34,269 bases of DNA from Candidatus Cryosericum septentrionale (GCF_003570995.1 NZ_QXIY01000009.1:5294-39562), one strand, 5' to 3'. Shown: positions 1 to 7,852, numbered from the stretch's first letter. Numbers and translations are program-made. Notes: a model not told the origin generated them from the letters alone.

Positions 1-686
1 CCCGTCGCGCCGTCGAAGACCAGCGGGACGATAGCCAGAGCCCGATGCAGCAGCTCTCCGTGTCCCACCATGTCTTGTACGGCCTCGAGGAACAGGAGTT
101 GCAGCGTGTCATAGTCGGGGGCACCGGTCACGTCCAGTACCGTCTGCTCCAGTACGGATTTCGGCCCTGTCCCGTCGTGGGAAAGAAACGCATAGTGCAG
201 GATGTCTCTCAGCATGGCCAGTCCACCGCCTCGCAGGCCGCTCTGATAGCCCAGGCCCCGGAGCGTGACCCAAGTCCCGTCGCGGCTGCAGGCACATGCG
301 TTGGCGCCTCCGCCGCACACCAGGGCAATCCCCCAGCCCTTGTCGCTTCCTGCCTTGAGCATGATCCACGTATCATTGACAAGGTCGAAGATGAGCCCGG
401 GGAATGCAGACGTCAGAGCTGCAGCAAGTACTTCGCGGTGCATGGGCAGATCCATCCCCGACAGCCCGAACACGGCGCGCTCGACCTGCGTTAGCAAAAG
501 GCCCGCAGCCGCCAGGGCTCCCTGAACGGCGTCGGTGATGCCTGATATGGCCGCTTCGAGTCCCACAACCTGGTAGTTGGAGGCGCCCCCTTCGCCGGAT
601 CCGACGATATGGCCGGCATCGTCACCGACGACAGCCTTCGTCCTGGTCGTCCCCCCGTCGACGCCGAGATAGTACGTTAGAGCCAT
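1..686 (-). CDS. BadF/BadG-type sugar kinase (N-acetylglucosamine kinase-like), 3' end outside window
   Basis: About 228 residues are visible before the reading frame runs off the left edge. The protein opens MALTYYLGVDGGTTRTK, the phosphate-1 loop of the ASKHA ATPase fold. Further on are NDTWIMLKAG and a glycine-rich VCGGGANACA segment, both typical of the BadF/BadG/BcrA/BcrD family, which includes N-acetylglucosamine and glucosamine kinases. The start is one base past the TAG stop of the deacetylase gene, so the two are almost certainly co-transcribed. Next to a GH4 glycosidase and a PIG-L deacetylase, an ATP-dependent amino-sugar kinase is more likely than a 2-hydroxyacyl-CoA dehydratase activator. 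The exact substrate is inference. Confidence 0.8.
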   Translation of the reverse strand, partial: MALTYYLGVDGGTTRTKAVVGDDAGHIVGSGEGGASNYQVVGLEAAISGITDAVQGALAAAGLLLTQVERAVFGLSGMDLPMHREVLAAALTSAFPGLIFDLVNDTWIMLKAGSDKGWGIALVCGGGANACACSRDGTWVTLRGLGYQSGLRGGGLAMLRDILHYAFLSHDGTGPKSVLEQTVLDVTGAPDYDTLQLLFLEAVQDMVGHGELLHRALAIVPLVFDGAT

Positions 687-687
687 G

Positions 688-1518
688 CTAAAAGAACTCT
701 GAGTCGACGTTTGTTGTATGAAGGTGGGAGGGGGTCAGGACCTTGAATGCCTCTGCCAGCCGCATGCCGTGTGCGCTGCCCAGCTTCAAGCCCTTGAGGT
801 TGAGGTACTGCCTCGCCTCTTCCAGTGTCTCCGGGGTAAACTGGCTCCTGTACAGGCCGAGAGCTGCCAGCAGCTGGGGCTGCTCGGCCTTGATGTCGAC
901 TACCTGGTTTGGCCGGCTAGTGCTGTAGAACGCGATGTACCGGACATCGTGAGGGGGCAGTTCGGGGAGATACAGGGGCAGCTTGCAGTAAATCATGCTT
1001 TCTTCCGCCGACCAGCCGCAGTTGAGGTGGTCCTGATGGGCTTCATACATCAGCCACGGATCGGGCGCCAAGATGGCGTCCGGTTTCTCCTGCCGGATGA
1101 TGCGGACCATCGCCGCGGTCGTTTCCCCGCCGCGCGGCAGCTCACCGTCGTGAAAGGGCAGGTACAGGTGTTTGTGAACGCCGATGGCCTCGCCAGCCTT
1201 CTGGTCCTCATCACGGCGGATTGCGACCAGGCGTTCGGGTGTCATCGAGACGTCTGTACTGCCCAGGCGTCCATCGGTCATCGTGACGAGCGTGACGTCT
1301 TTTCCTGCCTTGGCCAGCTTGAGCAGGAGACCACCCGCGTAGAAGACCGCATCATCGGAATGTGGTTGAAACACGACGTATTTCTGTGCCGAATCGATGG
1401 GCGGAATGGGAAGGAAGTCGTTCCAACTTATTGCCTGATGGCTTTCCGTGGAGAGATGGGCGCGCTGGCTGCTGCCCATCGAGCCGAAGCTGTATGCAAG
1501 CTTTTCCCAGAAGTTCAT
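688..1518 (-). CDS. PIG-L/LmbE family N-acetylglucosamine deacetylase-like protein
   Basis: 276 residues. The zinc site of the PIG-L/LmbE fold is visible: FQPHSDDA with His53, Asp55 and Asp56 (family motif H-P-D-D), and AHQDH with His161, Asp163 and His164. Family members remove the N-acetyl group from GlcNAc-containing sugars. The frame stays open upstream, but I chose the ATG at 1518 because it has a GGAG Shine-Dalgarno five bases ahead and starts with MNFWEKLAY. It sits 31 bp after the GH4 gene and one base before the kinase gene. A diacetylchitobiose-type deacetylase role is inferred from these neighbours; mycothiol or bacillithiol pathway deacetylases belong to the same superfamily. Confidence 0.82.
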   Translation of the reverse strand: MNFWEKLAYSFGSMGSSQRAHLSTESHQAISWNDFLPIPPIDSAQKYVVFQPHSDDAVFYAGGLLLKLAKAGKDVTLVTMTDGRLGSTDVSMTPERLVAIRRDEDQKAGEAIGVHKHLYLPFHDGELPRGGETTAAMVRIIRQEKPDAILAPDPWLMYEAHQDHLNCGWSAEESMIYCKLPLYLPELPPHDVRYIAFYSTSRPNQVVDIKAEQPQLLAALGLYRSQFTPETLEEARQYLNLKGLKLGSAHGMRLAEAFKVLTPSHLHTTNVDSEFF

Positions 1519-1549
1519 GCTGTCTCCATCGAATTGCGGATACGTGCTG

Positions 1550-2875
1550 CTATTTGAAGTTGTCGAAGTATGGGGCTTCCTGCTCTTTGAACGCAAGCAC
1601 GAGATCTCGTGCCACGGCCGGCGAGGGTACCAGCGGATTGAGTGCCAGAGCCTCGATGAGAGCTTTGAGGTCGCGGTACGCAACCGCGTCGACGAGGGAC
1701 CTCTCGTACAGTTTCACCTGCTCGATCAGCAGTTGTGATTCCCTGTCGATGGGTCCGACCGCGAGCGGGCGGATGAGCCGTTCAGTGATCAGTGACGGGA
1801 CCTCGACGACATCGTCGGGGGCAAGGCCGGCAATCGCCCCACGGTTCATGACATTGACGGGGACGACGGACTGACCTTTGCCTGCGAGGCCGAGAAGCAC
1901 ATCCATGGCAACTGCGCTGTATCCTCCGTCATTCGTGAGGCCCATGGCGGTCCGATACTCCTGTGCGAGGTGACCGTCCGCGCGTCTGCCGAGATATGCC
2001 TGATATGTGGCCAGCGGGTCGCTGGTTGCCATGAGATCGGCTACAAGTTGTGCATTGAGGCGCTCCACTTCCTCGCCGCGGGTTTCTCCGGCAGCCTTGA
2101 CGGCCGCGAGCGATTCGCGCTTGAACGCGTAGTACCAGATGTACTCGTTGGGGAGTTTGCCGAGGCGTTGGATGAATGTTGGTGAGAAGTGTGTCCTCGC
2201 CTCGAAACCGGGCGCCTGGTCGATCATGGAAAGGATCTGGGGCAGCACGTCGTGCCCGAGGGCGTAGACACTCTTGACGAAACCGCAGTGGTTCAGCCCG
2301 TAGTAGTCCAGCACCAGGTCTTCCGGTTGGACCTTGAGGAGATAGGCCAGCAGGATGCCGATGAAGGTCGGCGCATCACAGATGCCGACGACGTTGTGAA
2401 AGTCTCCATGGCTAACCATGGCCTGCGTGATGATCCCCGACGGATTCGTGAGGTTGATGAACCAGGCGTCGGACGCAACCTCACGCAGCTCTTTGAGCAT
2501 GTCCAGCACGACGGGGATGGTGCGGACAGCCATGGCAAAGCCACCTGCGCCGACCGTCTCCTGCCCCAGAACATCCATCGAGAGGGGGATGCGTTCGTCC
2601 AGCGTGCGCATATGATCGCCACCCACGCGTATGGCGGCGATGACGAAGGAGGCTCCCATCACGCACTCGCGGAACGTACCAGTGTGTGAGATCTCGACCG
2701 TGCTGTTTCTGTCCTGGACAATGGCTTTGACGACTTTGTCCACGGCGGCGAACCGTTCGCCGTCGGGATCGATCAGCGAGATCTCCGTGAGGCCGAGTCG
2801 TTCCTGAAGGTCAAGGAGAGCGCCCACGAGAATCGGGACTCTAGTCCCCCCTCCACCAATGATGCTGACTTTCAT
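1550..2875 (-). CDS. Glycoside hydrolase family 4 (6-phospho-beta-glucosidase/ChbF-like)
   Basis: 441 residues, normal for GH4. The N-terminus MKVSIIGGGGTRVP is the NAD-binding loop. NLTNPSG is the conserved asparagine-proline segment. GICDAPT (Cys166) and GLNHCGF (His196) supply the divalent-metal ligands of the family. GH4 enzymes use NAD+ and Mn2+ in a redox-assisted elimination, usually on 6-phosphorylated alpha- or beta-glycosides. The ATG at 2875 was chosen over longer open frame because GGAGG lies five bases upstream and the Rossmann motif begins at once. It is the first gene of an operon with a deacetylase and a sugar kinase. In Escherichia coli the GH4 enzyme ChbF works after a deacetylase (ChbG), which makes a chito-oligosaccharide substrate plausible here. 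Confidence 0.87.
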   Translation of the reverse strand: MKVSIIGGGGTRVPILVGALLDLQERLGLTEISLIDPDGERFAAVDKVVKAIVQDRNSTVEISHTGTFRECVMGASFVIAAIRVGGDHMRTLDERIPLSMDVLGQETVGAGGFAMAVRTIPVVLDMLKELREVASDAWFINLTNPSGIITQAMVSHGDFHNVVGICDAPTFIGILLAYLLKVQPEDLVLDYYGLNHCGFVKSVYALGHDVLPQILSMIDQAPGFEARTHFSPTFIQRLGKLPNEYIWYYAFKRESLAAVKAAGETRGEEVERLNAQLVADLMATSDPLATYQAYLGRRADGHLAQEYRTAMGLTNDGGYSAVAMDVLLGLAGKGQSVVPVNVMNRGAIAGLAPDDVVEVPSLITERLIRPLAVGPIDRESQLLIEQVKLYERSLVDAVAYRDLKALIEALALNPLVPSPAVARDLVLAFKEQEAPYFDNFK

Positions 2876-2966
2876 CGTTGCCTCCAGTCGGCGCGAACCG
2901 GCACACCACGGGGCATCCGCCAGCGTTTTTTGTCGAGCGATATAACGGGCGGTCCTTCGCATCAAT

Positions 2967-2994
2967 ATTTTAGCGGGTCCTCTTCCTTTGTCAA
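2967..2994 (-). promoter_or_regulatory. Sigma70-type promoter of the GH4-deacetylase-kinase operon
   Basis: On the minus strand TTGACA (2994-2989, perfect -35) is followed after 16 bp by TAAAAT (2972-2967, five of six -10 bases). Transcription would start near 2960, giving a leader of about 85 bases before the GH4 ATG at 2875. I saw no clear operator. Confidence 0.6.
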
Positions 2995-3359
2995 GGAGAG
3001 GCTCCGGGTGGTCTATGCTGTTCGGGCGCGTTTGACAGGTCATCCATGACGGCTACGCTCAAAGATGTCGAGAGAGGGGATGGATGAACCTGGACAATCC
3101 AGCAACCAGCAGTCGTCGTAACGAAGCAGGTGCGACAGGAAGGCCGAAGTAGTGGTTCAGGCGGGCGAGGACCGGAGCCACTCTGGCTGCATGCTTGTAT
3201 GTGGTCGTGTGGAGTGTACTCCTGGGCAGTTTTGCCGACAACCTGACCATTGGCCAGGAAGTGCTGATGGCGGTCGCCGCCCTGGACACTAAAGACCACG
3301 TGATCGAGACACCGCCCGGCCCGGTTATACCTGCACCCGTCACACGTTGTCTGTGCCAT
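2991..3359 (-). CDS. Small cysteine-containing phage-like protein, function unknown
   Basis: The ATG at 3359 has a G-rich Shine-Dalgarno seven bases upstream and follows the stop of the preceding small ORF by two bases. The N-terminus MAQTTCDGCRYNRAGRC has a C-x2-C-x7-C pattern like short metal-binding phage proteins. After about 35 residues the sequence becomes low-grade (proline- and serine-rich), and the frame ends inside the GH4 promoter. A truncated or frameshifted remnant is likely. I do not recognise a family. Confidence 0.3.
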   Translation of the reverse strand: MAQTTCDGCRYNRAGRCLDHVVFSVQGGDRHQHFLANGQVVGKTAQEYTPHDHIQACSQSGSGPRPPEPLLRPSCRTCFVTTTAGCWIVQVHPSPLSTSLSVAVMDDLSNAPEQHRPPGASP

Positions 3360-3361
3360 GT

Positions 3362-3466
3362 CTAGTCCCCCCCGCCGCGCCCGTCCTTGTCGAACAGCAA
3401 GAAGCCACCTTGCGAGTAGTGCTGCTTGAGGGCTTGCCACATTCGTTTCCTTGCTGCCTTACTCAA
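3362..3466 (-). pseudogene. Short basic ORF of phage remnant, start disrupted
   Basis: The frame encodes LSKAARKRMWQALK followed by a HYSQGGFLLFDKDGR tail and stops two bases before the next start. Its composition looks like real coding sequence. The only in-frame candidate start is a TTG far from the G-rich Shine-Dalgarno near 3485, while an ATG at the right place is out of frame by one base. I read this as a frameshifted small gene. Family unknown. Confidence 0.3.
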
Positions 3467-3569
3467 CCATTGACTTGTGATTGCTCCCCCCTTTTTATAG
3501 TGTCTCCGGTCAGGATGTCGCTCTTCTGAGAACCCCCCTGTGCCTTCTGAAGAGTGCCTACGGCAATTT

Positions 3570-3713
3570 CTAGTTCTCCGCTTTCGCTCGACGGGAGGGG
3601 AGAGTCAGGGAGACGCCAGCCTTTGCAGCTAGGGACAAGAGCGTTATGTCGTCTCCAGCCGTGATGTATTCCAACTTCAAGGCTTCCCAATCATAGGCTC
3701 TATACCCGGCCAT
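3570..3713 (-). CDS. Small HTH protein, terminase small-subunit-like N-terminus
   Basis: 47 residues beginning MAGYRAYDWEALKLEYITAG, then a helix-turn-helix-like LLSLAAKAGVS segment. The Y-D-W-x-A-L-K pattern followed by a short HTH resembles the N-terminus of phage terminase small subunits and related DNA-binding proteins. A strong GAGGAGGGG Shine-Dalgarno lies just ahead of the ATG, inside the 3' end of the dnaB remnant. The frame ends much earlier than a normal terminase subunit, so this is probably a truncated gene. A related start occurs at 12720-12878. Confidence 0.4.
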   Translation of the reverse strand: MAGYRAYDWEALKLEYITAGDDITLLSLAAKAGVSLTLPSRRAKAEN

Positions 3714-4245
3714 GCTTCCCCTCCTCGACAGCGGGCGCACCGTCCAGGGAACCCCACATCTGACGCTTCTTGTCGAACTCGAGTCAACAGCTGCCCCTCT
3801 TCCCGGAGCGATGTTTGTCGACGACGCAGCCCAGGACTCCTCGCTCTTCCGACGACTCTTCCAATTCCGACAGGAGGATCACGTCGTCTGCTGCCTGCTC
3901 GAGACCGCTCGAATCTTTGAGGTCCTGCATCTTCAGCACAGAACCCTGTTTGACTGCTTCATGGGAGACCTGGGACAGCGCGAGGATGTAGACCCCCAGA
4001 CGCACAGCTGTCACCTTCAGACGAGCTGCAACCGTGACAGGGTCCGCTTGCTTGCCTGAGCTGACAATAGCCTCGATCGCACGGACGATGTCGGAATGTT
4101 CTGTCCGATAGAAGTCGTCGACTGGTTTCTTATGCTGAAGATAGTCGGAGCTTTTCTTGTCATCTGAAAGCCAGGCTCCCAGGAGGGCCGTCTCGGCGCG
4201 GTCGTCATATAAGGCTTGGACTTCAGACTGTACGTCGTCGCTCAT
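3700..4245 (-). pseudogene. dnaB: Replicative DNA helicase DnaB, internally deleted
   Basis: Residues 1 to about 80 match the DnaB N-terminal domain (AETALLGAWLSDD, then DDFYRTEHSDIVRAI). The sequence then jumps directly into the end of the RecA-like domain: YILALSQVSHEA, DLKDSSGLEQAADDVILL and DKHRSGKRGS. The Walker A, Walker B and central core, normally some 230-260 residues, are missing, with the junction near 4012. A TGA at 3784-3786 also interrupts the C-terminus, since the same frame continues LEFDKKRQMW to a TAG at 3700. The start (4245) overlaps the stop of the upstream replication gene as ATGA, with GGAGGG ahead. It cannot be an active helicase. Confidence 0.75.
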
Positions 4246-5114
4246 GAGTCCCTCCATTTTGACAGGATCTCTTCCTCTGCCTTGCTGAGAGACCTCGTCT
4301 CCCGGGGCTTCTTCTGCTCGACCTGGTCCAGCTCCTCGTCGGTGTGCGTCTTCACGCGCCCGGTCGTGCCATCATCGAAGGTAATGAGTGCGCCCTTCTT
4401 CATGACGCAGCCATGCGTCAACAGACACGTCTCCAAATAGGCCAGGGCCCTGATAGGTGGTGACTTTCCCTGGAGGACCCGGGCTTCGATGATCTTCAGG
4501 GTCGCGTCGAGGTCGACGTTCGGATGACCCTCTTCAAGTTTCCGGCGGGCGTCTGTCCCCAGGACAAAACGACCTGCTTCAGAATCAAACGAAGCGGAAA
4601 AGTCTGGGCTTTGTCCTTGCTTGGATTTTGCTCTTTTTCGAGAAGTCTCTCGATTGATTTTTTGGATATAGTTCAATGGATATAGTTCGTCGGTAACCTG
4701 GGCCGCACTCACCTGTTGAACCCGCATAGGCATTACCTTTACCCTTTTCTAGTCCGGTAACAGGGGTCGCACTTGTACCTGAAGACAGCATAGAGACTTC
4801 GTTCTGCAAGGGCATGGAAACGTCTCCGCTCTTGTTTCGAGGAGAGACCTTCGGGACGACCAGATGATAGAGAGAATAGGTCCCTTTGCGGACTGTTATC
4901 TTGAGCCAGTCGTACTTCTCGAGATTCTTGACTGCCCTTCGGGTCGTCCGTTCAGACAACCCCGTGTCGCTTGCCAGGGTCGTTATCATTGGCCAGCACC
5001 GCCCCTCGTCATTGGCATAGTTGGCGAGAGCAATCCAGACGATCTTCGCATACTTGTCGAGCTTCGTGTCTCCCTGGAGGAGGGAATCTGAATGAACTTC
5101 CCTTCAATCTTCAT
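4242..5114 (-). pseudogene. Phage winged-helix replication initiator (replisome organizer), frameshifted
   Basis: The frame opening at 5114 starts MKIEGKFIQIP with a GAGAGG Shine-Dalgarno. It should continue into LQGDTKLDKYAKIVW, ANYANDEGRCWP, then the HTH TTLASDTGLSERTTRRAV. That continuation lies in another frame, shifted at the GGAGGAGGG tract (5074-5085). A second shift near 4733-4752 returns to the first frame, which encodes ELYPLNYIQKINRETSRK and a C-terminal half ending at 4242. Winged-helix N-terminus plus dnaB directly downstream is the usual phage or plasmid replication cassette. Two shifts with no usable start in the middle frame point to decay. Confidence 0.65.
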
Positions 5115-5138
5115 GACAGGCCTCTCAGGGACAAGCGT

Positions 5139-5167
5139 TTGACAAAATCTTTTGCGTATGGTATAAT
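5139..5167 (+). promoter_or_regulatory. Perfect-consensus sigma70 promoter facing the peptide-binding protein gene
   Basis: TTGACA (5139-5144), exactly 17 bp, then TATAAT (5162-5167): all twelve consensus bases are present. It points rightwards, away from the phage replication remnant, and predicts a start near 5174. The next plus-strand gene begins at 5544, about 370 bases on. Confidence 0.7.
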
Positions 5168-5174
5168 AAAATAC

Positions 5175-5543
5175 GTCAATAAATCAGCCCGACTTCGACT
5201 GTGGCTCCGGGTAGGGGACAACGGCAAGGCGGGCTTCTTCATTTCTGCCCTGCTAGTGGAACCAGCCCTCTCAGCACGTCTTGACGGCGTTCCTTGCGCC
5301 ATTCCCTGTACGCCTTCTGCAATGGGCCCTCATGAGCGTTCCGGTAGGACAACTCCGGCGGCCGGGACAACACCCCTTTCCCTCTCTGTCTCTGCATGTT
5401 TGTAGGACGCCATATCCGCTACAGAATCAGGGGAACCCTGGGTCGCCGCGTCCACAGGATCGAATTGTATTTTCCTGGTACATTGTTATTATTTTAGTAG
5501 TCGCAAGATGCGACAAATCCTGTTGAGAAGGGGAGGCTATTGT
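5175..5543 (+). other. Leader/intergenic region before the peptide-binding protein
   Basis: No convincing gene is seen here. A weaker second promoter is possible close to the gene (TTGTAT near 5465 with TATTAT near 5487). A small hairpin, GTCGC-AAGAT-GCGAC, lies at 5500-5514. I saw no known riboswitch motif in the long leader. Confidence 0.3.
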
Positions 5544-7253
5544 ATGAGGAAAGCACTGTCACTTGTCTTGGTAGCTGTATTTCTGGTCTCGTTGTTTGGT
5601 GGACTGTCTGTTGTACCGTCAGCAAAGGCAGTTGCTCAAGAGGTAACGTACAACCTTGGGACCGAGCCTGCTACACTCGATCCAGGCATTACAGCTACCC
5701 TTGCGGATGTCAACATCGACCTGCAGGTCTTTGACGGGTTGACGCGTATCGACAACAAGAATGCGCCGCAGCCCGCGATTGCGAAGAGCTGGACGATCTC
5801 CAAGGATCGGAAGACGTATCTGTTTACACTTCGCGATGCGTACTGGACGAACGGAACGCCGGTCACTGCATACGATTTTGAGTATGCCTGGAAGCGCGCT
5901 CTCAGCCCGGAGTTGGCTTCCGCATACGCTTGGCAGGTCTACTACGTGTATGGCGGTGAAGCTTTCAACACGTCTATCAAAGTCGGCACCAAGTACTATG
6001 CCCAGGCTGTCGATGCCAAAGGCAATCCTCTCACGAAAACCGTTGGGGGCAAGGTTGTCCCCGTTCCGAACATGGCGAAAGAGATCGATCCCAGCAAGAA
6101 TGTCGGTGTCAGGGCACTGGACGCGAAAACGCTCAAGGTGTATCTCCAGTCGCCCACTGCCTACTTTCTCAGCTTGACGGCGTTCCCTACGTACATGCCG
6201 GTCTGCAAGGCCGTTGTCAGCACAAATGACAAGTGGGCCTCCGATCTGACGAACTACGTCACCGATGGACCGTTCAAGCTCACGCAATGGTCACACAACG
6301 AGAAGATGGTCTTTGTCAAGAACCCGACATATTGGGACAAGGACAAGGTCAAGCTCACGAAGATCACGTACCTCATGGTCGAGGATGAGTCGACTGCGCT
6401 TTCGATGTATCAGAGCGGTCAACTGGACGCATCCTCCACCGTACCCCTCTCGGAGTTGCCCAAGCTGGTCGCCTCAGGCGATGCACAAATCCTTCCGTAT
6501 CTTGCGACCTTGTTCTATCGGGTCAATGTCACCAAGAAGCCGTTCAACGACGTCCGCGTCCGTAAGGCCTTGCTCCTGGCGATTGACCGCAAGGCCATTA
6601 CTACGTCCGTCACGAAGGGCGGACAGATTCCTGCGCTGGCTATTGTTCCCTACGGTATGCCAGATGCGCTTCCTGGCAGCGATTTCCGCAAGGCTTCCCA
6701 GGTGAGTTTCTACAAGGACAACGATATCGCGACTGCAAAGGCCCTGCTTGCTCAGGCCGGTTATCCCAATGGCAAGGGGTTCCCAGCCTTCGCACTGCTC
6801 TTTAACACCTCCAACCTGACCAAAACCATTTGCGAGGCGATCCAGGGGATGTGGAAGAAGAACCTTGGTATCACCTGCACCCTCAGGAACGAGGAGCTCG
6901 GCGTTTTCGTGGATGACCTGATACACATGAACTTCAATCTTGCGTTGGTGCAATGGACTGGTGACTACATGGATCCCAGCACGTTCCTGTACATGTTTGT
7001 AACGGGTGGCGGATCCAGCCACACTGGCTGGAGCAACAAGTCTTACGATGCTCTCATCGCAAAGGCCAAAGCGACTGTCGACCCGAAGGCGCGCATGGCG
7101 ACACTGCATGCCGCAGAGAAGATCCTCATGACAGACTTCCCCATTCTTCCAATCTACTACTGCACGAGCCCGGTGCTCCTGAAGAAGAGCATCAAGAACT
7201 TCTACCAGTCGGCACTGGGAATTGTCGACTGGAAGAACGCTTACATGGGATAG
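5544..7253 (+). CDS. Peptide/oligosaccharide ABC transporter substrate-binding protein (family 5, OppA-like)
   Basis: 569 residues. Residues 1-29 form a Sec signal peptide (MRKALSLVLVAVFLVSLF with an A-K-A cleavage site), and no lipobox cysteine follows. The mature part opens with YNLGTEPATLDPG, and LRDAYWTNGTPVTAYDF is the family 5 signature region. VRKALLLAIDR and the late GDYMDPSTFL segment are also typical. The ATG at 5544 was chosen because GGGAGG lies eight bases upstream and the signal peptide starts there. The protein captures oligopeptides, or possibly oligosaccharides, outside the membrane. No permease or ATPase genes lie nearby, so it is an orphan that must share a transporter encoded elsewhere. 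Confidence 0.92.
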   Translation: MRKALSLVLVAVFLVSLFGGLSVVPSAKAVAQEVTYNLGTEPATLDPGITATLADVNIDLQVFDGLTRIDNKNAPQPAIAKSWTISKDRKTYLFTLRDAYWTNGTPVTAYDFEYAWKRALSPELASAYAWQVYYVYGGEAFNTSIKVGTKYYAQAVDAKGNPLTKTVGGKVVPVPNMAKEIDPSKNVGVRALDAKTLKVYLQSPTAYFLSLTAFPTYMPVCKAVVSTNDKWASDLTNYVTDGPFKLTQWSHNEKMVFVKNPTYWDKDKVKLTKITYLMVEDESTALSMYQSGQLDASSTVPLSELPKLVASGDAQILPYLATLFYRVNVTKKPFNDVRVRKALLLAIDRKAITTSVTKGGQIPALAIVPYGMPDALPGSDFRKASQVSFYKDNDIATAKALLAQAGYPNGKGFPAFALLFNTSNLTKTICEAIQGMWKKNLGITCTLRNEELGVFVDDLIHMNFNLALVQWTGDYMDPSTFLYMFVTGGGSSHTGWSNKSYDALIAKAKATVDPKARMATLHAAEKILMTDFPILPIYYCTSPVLLKKSIKNFYQSALGIVDWKNAYMG

Positions 7254-7300
7254 CCTTCAGGAGTCACTGAAGACCACAGCCCAGCACATCAGGAATGAAG

Positions 7301-7328
7301 AGAGCGGCCGCGAATTCGCGGCCGCTCT
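7301..7328. repeat. Perfect 28-bp palindrome with two NotI sites and an EcoRI site; possible terminator hairpin
   Basis: Each half begins AGAGCGGCCGCG and the halves meet at AATT, giving a 12-bp GC-rich stem with a 4-base loop. It lies 47 bp after the peptide-binding protein gene, where a terminator is expected, but no T-run follows on either strand. The GCGGCCGC-GAATTC-GCGGCCGC layout is also that of cloning linkers. Confidence 0.6.
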
Positions 7329-7349
7329 GCATGTCGTGGAACTCCGTCG

Positions 7350-7367
7350 TTCCCGCGAAGGCGGGAA
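7350..7367. repeat. REP-like palindrome (TTCCCGC-gaag-GCGGGAA)
   Basis: This is one copy of the short dispersed palindrome family found in most intergenic regions of the window: a 7-bp perfect stem around a 4-base loop. Confidence 0.7.
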
Positions 7368-7388
7368 TCTGCGGTTCGGAAGCTGCTG

Positions 7389-7595
7389 ATGAACAGGGCC
7401 TACACAGGATCCTTCACGGCTTTCGGCGCGACCGTGCATGGCGACCTCACAGCCATAGTCTCACAGGAGCTCTTCCTGAGAGTGCAGCCGAAGCTGCACC
7501 GGGTCAAGAAGACAGGGAGGCTAGTAGCATACCGCATCAACAACCCCGACTTTCCCCTGCGTGGCGCGGTGAGGTGCCCGGCGAGAAAGTGGTGA
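7389..7595 (+). pseudogene. Serine recombinase (resolvase/invertase family) fragment
   Basis: The 68-residue frame contains AIVSQELFLRVQ and NNPDFPLRGAVRCP. These match the end of the recombinase domain and the start of the zinc-ribbon region in large serine recombinases (family pattern P-I-V-S-x-E-x-F-x-R-V-Q, then D-F-P-L-R-G-x-V-R-C). The catalytic N-terminal resolvase domain is absent. The zinc ribbon is cut after its first cysteine by a TGA. It is a dead fragment of a mobile element at the edge of the accessory island. Confidence 0.6.
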
Positions 7596-7826
7596 ATGGA
7601 TGCTGCGGCCCTGGGATCACACACACTCGATGTTGACGGCAGCAATATGACATATGTTCGATGCGGGCATGCGCCTATGTCATGCCAGGCCAGACGGCAT
7701 CTGTGATAGGTACGGGGCGAGGTTTCAGACTTGGGGGCAGGCCACCGTGTCATTTCTGCAACAACCATGGACGTCGGATGTTGCAGTGACAGGGAGTATG
7801 CCCTGTTGCGAGAGTATTACAGTTAT

Positions 7827-7852
7827 GGAACCGTCCCAAGAGTGTTACAGTC
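7827..7852. repeat. Dispersed 26-bp repeat, copy A
   Basis: This stretch (GGAACCGTCCC-A-AGAGTGTTACAGTC) differs by one base from 26668-26693. A partial copy, AGAGTATTACAGT, lies just before it at 7811. It may be the end of a lost insertion sequence; no transposase is present. Confidence 0.55.

Noticed and set aside
2991-3440. Longer 149-residue minus-strand ORF starting at 3440
   Set aside because: The residues before the ATG at 3359 lie in the frame of another small ORF and have no start signal. Only the start at 3359 has a Shine-Dalgarno.
5111-5302. 63-residue minus-strand ORF upstream of the replication gene
   Set aside because: Low-complexity Arg/Ser composition; it covers the consensus promoter and lacks a Shine-Dalgarno.
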